A DNA stretch of 5,683 bases, taken from assembly GCA_946886245.1 (NCBI GenBank), contig CAMPIF010000315.1:1-5683 (forward strand), in the 5' to 3' direction. Under the pieces are notes generated by a model. That model was not told where the DNA came from and did no database searches. It saw nothing but the letters and a program-made list of their open reading frames with translations. Position 1 is the stretch's first letter. Each line of letters begins with the position of its first letter. The position numbers and the translations under genes are program-made. This document shows, in pieces, positions 4,602 through 5,683 of this stretch. Source of the stretch: Ectopseudomonas composti. GTDB taxonomy: Bacteria; Pseudomonadota; Gammaproteobacteria; Pseudomonadales; Pseudomonadaceae.

Positions 4602-5312
4602 ATGAGCGCTGCCAACTTTCCCATCCTGATCACCGGCGCCGGCCAGAGGGTCGGCCTCTACTGCGCCGAACGTCTGCTCGACGAAGGCCAGCCGGTGATC
4701 ATCAGCTACCGCCAGCACCGCGACGATATTGCGCGGCTGCGTGAGCGCGGTGCCATCGCCCTGCAGGCTGATTTCAGTGATGAGAGCGGCATCATGGCGT
4801 TCATCGAACAGCTCAAGGCGCAGTGCAGCGGCCTGCGCGCGATCGTGCACAACGCCTCGCAGTGGCTGGCGGAAACGCCAGGCGAAGAAGCGCAGGTCTT
4901 TCGTCAGCTGTTCAGCGTGCACATGCTCGCGCCCTACCTGATCAACCTGCATTGCAGCGAGCTGCTGCTGCAGTCGCAACACGCCGACATCGTGCACGTG
5001 AGTGACGACGTGGTGCGCAAGGGCAGCGCCAATCGCCCCGCCTACTGCGCCAGCAAGGCGGGCCTGGAAAGCCTGACGTCGTCGTTCGCCGCGCGTCTGG
5101 CGCCACGCATCAAGGTCAACACCATCGCGCCGGCGCTGCTGATGTTCAACGATGGTGACGACGACGCCTACCGGACCAGGACCCTGGCCAAATCGGCGCT
5201 GGGCATAGAACCCGGCCCGCAGGCCTTCTACCAGACTTTGCGCTACCTGCTGGACAACGCCTACGTAACCGGAACGACCCTTACCCTCAACGGCGGCCGC
5301 CACCTCAAGTGA
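4602..5312 (+). CDS. folM: FolM, dihydromonapterin / dihydrofolate reductase (SDR family)
   Basis: A 236-residue short-chain dehydrogenase/reductase that reduces 7,8-dihydromonapterin to tetrahydromonapterin with NADPH, and dihydrofolate weakly, in the cytoplasm. The N-terminal cofactor loop is ITGAGQRVG (residues 10-18), the FolM form of TGxxxGxG with Arg16, and Arg37 after the second strand fits NADPH preference. VHNASQW (82-88) carries the NAS block; the catalytic set is Ser134 (VHVSDD), Tyr148 and Lys152 (YCASK). [10 protein letters not shown] (173-182) and [14 protein letters not shown] (222-235) are typical C-terminal blocks. The ATG at 4602 is preferred over a TTG two codons earlier; the upstream ACGAG is a weak ribosome site. 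It is 22 bases ahead of folE, an operon also found in P. aeruginosa as recalled, where tetrahydromonapterin has been linked to phenylalanine hydroxylase. The only promoter candidates seen carry TGTACA boxes. Confidence 0.93.
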   Translation: MSAANFPILITGAGQRVGLYCAERLLDEGQPVIISYRQHRDDIARLRERGAIALQADFSDESGIMAFIEQLKAQCSGLRAIVHNASQWLAETPGEEAQVFRQLFSVHMLAPYLINLHCSELLLQSQHADIVHVSDDVVRKGSANRPAYCASKAGLESLTSSFAARLAPRIKVNTIAPALLMFNDGDDDAYRTRTLAKSALGIEPGPQAFYQTLRYLLDNAYVTGTTLTLNGGRHLK

Positions 5313-5334
5313 GGCGACTGCTCAGGACACTGCC

Positions 5335-5683
5335 ATGAGCCAACCCCTTTCCCAGCAATACCGCGAAATTCTCGTAGGCCTCGGTGAAAACCCGGAACGC
5401 GAGGGTCTGCTCGATACGCCCAAACGCGCAGCCAAGGCCATGCAGTATCTGTGTCATGGCTACCAGCAGTCGCTGGAGGAGATCGTCAACGGCGCGCTGT
5501 TCGAGTCCGACAACGACGAGATGGTGATCGTCAAGGACATCGAGCTGTACTCGCTGTGCGAGCACCATCTGCTGCCCTTCATCGGCAAGGCGCACGTCGC
5601 CTACATCCCCACCGGCAAGGTGCTCGGGCTGTCCAAGGTGGCGCGCATCGTCGACATGTACGCGCGGCGCCTGCAGATCCAGG
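5335..5683 (+). CDS. folE: GTP cyclohydrolase I (FolE), 3' part outside window
   Basis: The first 116 residues of type I GTP cyclohydrolase, which converts GTP to 7,8-dihydroneopterin triphosphate, the first step of folate and pterin synthesis, as a cytoplasmic homodecamer. Residues 20-31 ([12 protein letters not shown]) are the conserved helix region, and [19 protein letters not shown] (74-92) is the active site: Cys75 and His78 are zinc ligands and His77 is catalytic, by comparison with Cys110, His113 and His112 of E. coli FolE; the third ligand Cys should lie past the window edge. [18 protein letters not shown] (98-115) follows as expected. AGGA (5324-5327) sits seven bases before the ATG. 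This is the zinc-dependent FolE1, not FolE2. It follows folM by 22 bases and should share its promoter. In P. putida a folE is reported as light-induced, consistent with the upstream boxes. Confidence 0.95.
   Translation, partial: MSQPLSQQYREILVGLGENPEREGLLDTPKRAAKAMQYLCHGYQQSLEEIVNGALFESDNDEMVIVKDIELYSLCEHHLLPFIGKAHVAYIPTGKVLGLSKVARIVDMYARRLQIQ

Noticed and set aside
4578..5303. 241-residue minus-strand reading frame opposite folM
   Set aside because: It mirrors folM almost exactly; the plus-strand protein has a complete SDR signature, and the antisense frame has no recognisable domain, as expected for a GC-rich shadow.
1..5683. CRISPR arrays, insertion sequences, tRNA or rRNA genes
   Set aside because: No regularly spaced repeats, transposase-like protein, terminal inverted repeats, or tRNA/rRNA motifs were seen.

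Overview
The window looks like chromosomal DNA of a Pseudomonas species, probably from the P. putida / P. mendocina / P. oleovorans side of the genus. It is GC-rich, and the predicted proteins read like Pseudomonas proteins. The clearest marker is a 152-residue short LOV blue-light receptor that closely resembles PpSB1-LOV of P. putida KT2440 as I remember it. The order flavodoxin ... COG3224-type protein, folM, folE also recalls the P. aeruginosa PA3435-PA3438 region. All comparisons are from memory; no search was run.

Layout. Minus strand at the left: a flavodoxin (427-876) followed one base later by a cupin_5/DUF985 protein (GTG start at 425, running off the left edge). Diverging from the flavodoxin is the short LOV gene (979-1437) with its own sigma70-like promoter, then a PilZ-like gene (1492-2100). 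A MerR/LitR-type regulator (2122-3075, minus strand) converges on the PilZ-like gene, with 21 bp between the stop codons. Diverging from the regulator is a DUF393 (DCC-family) gene (3166-3603), then an ABM-domain protein with two membrane helices (3718-4284). A 317-bp gap follows, holding a terminator hairpin, TGTACA repeats, a candidate promoter and a leader hairpin. Last come folM (4602-5312) and the first part of folE (5335 to the right edge).

How the parts fit. The regulator has the MerR DNA-binding domain and the CarH/LitR-type C-terminal fold but has lost the residues that hold adenosylcobalamin, so it is a class II (B12-independent) LitR. In P. putida, class II LitR proteins (PplR1-3) and short LOV proteins together control light-induced genes, through a direct repeat recalled as T(G/A)TACA-N12-TGTA(C/T)A. 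Matches to that repeat occur here in the regulator/DUF393 gap and twice upstream of folM-folE; four of the five TGTACA hexamers in the window are intergenic. The window is therefore best read as a blue-light sensing module wired to its own regulator gene and to pterin/folate genes. The LOV/class II LitR pairing is already described; the PilZ-like gene, DUF393 gene, ABM-membrane gene and folM as possible members or targets are the less explored part.
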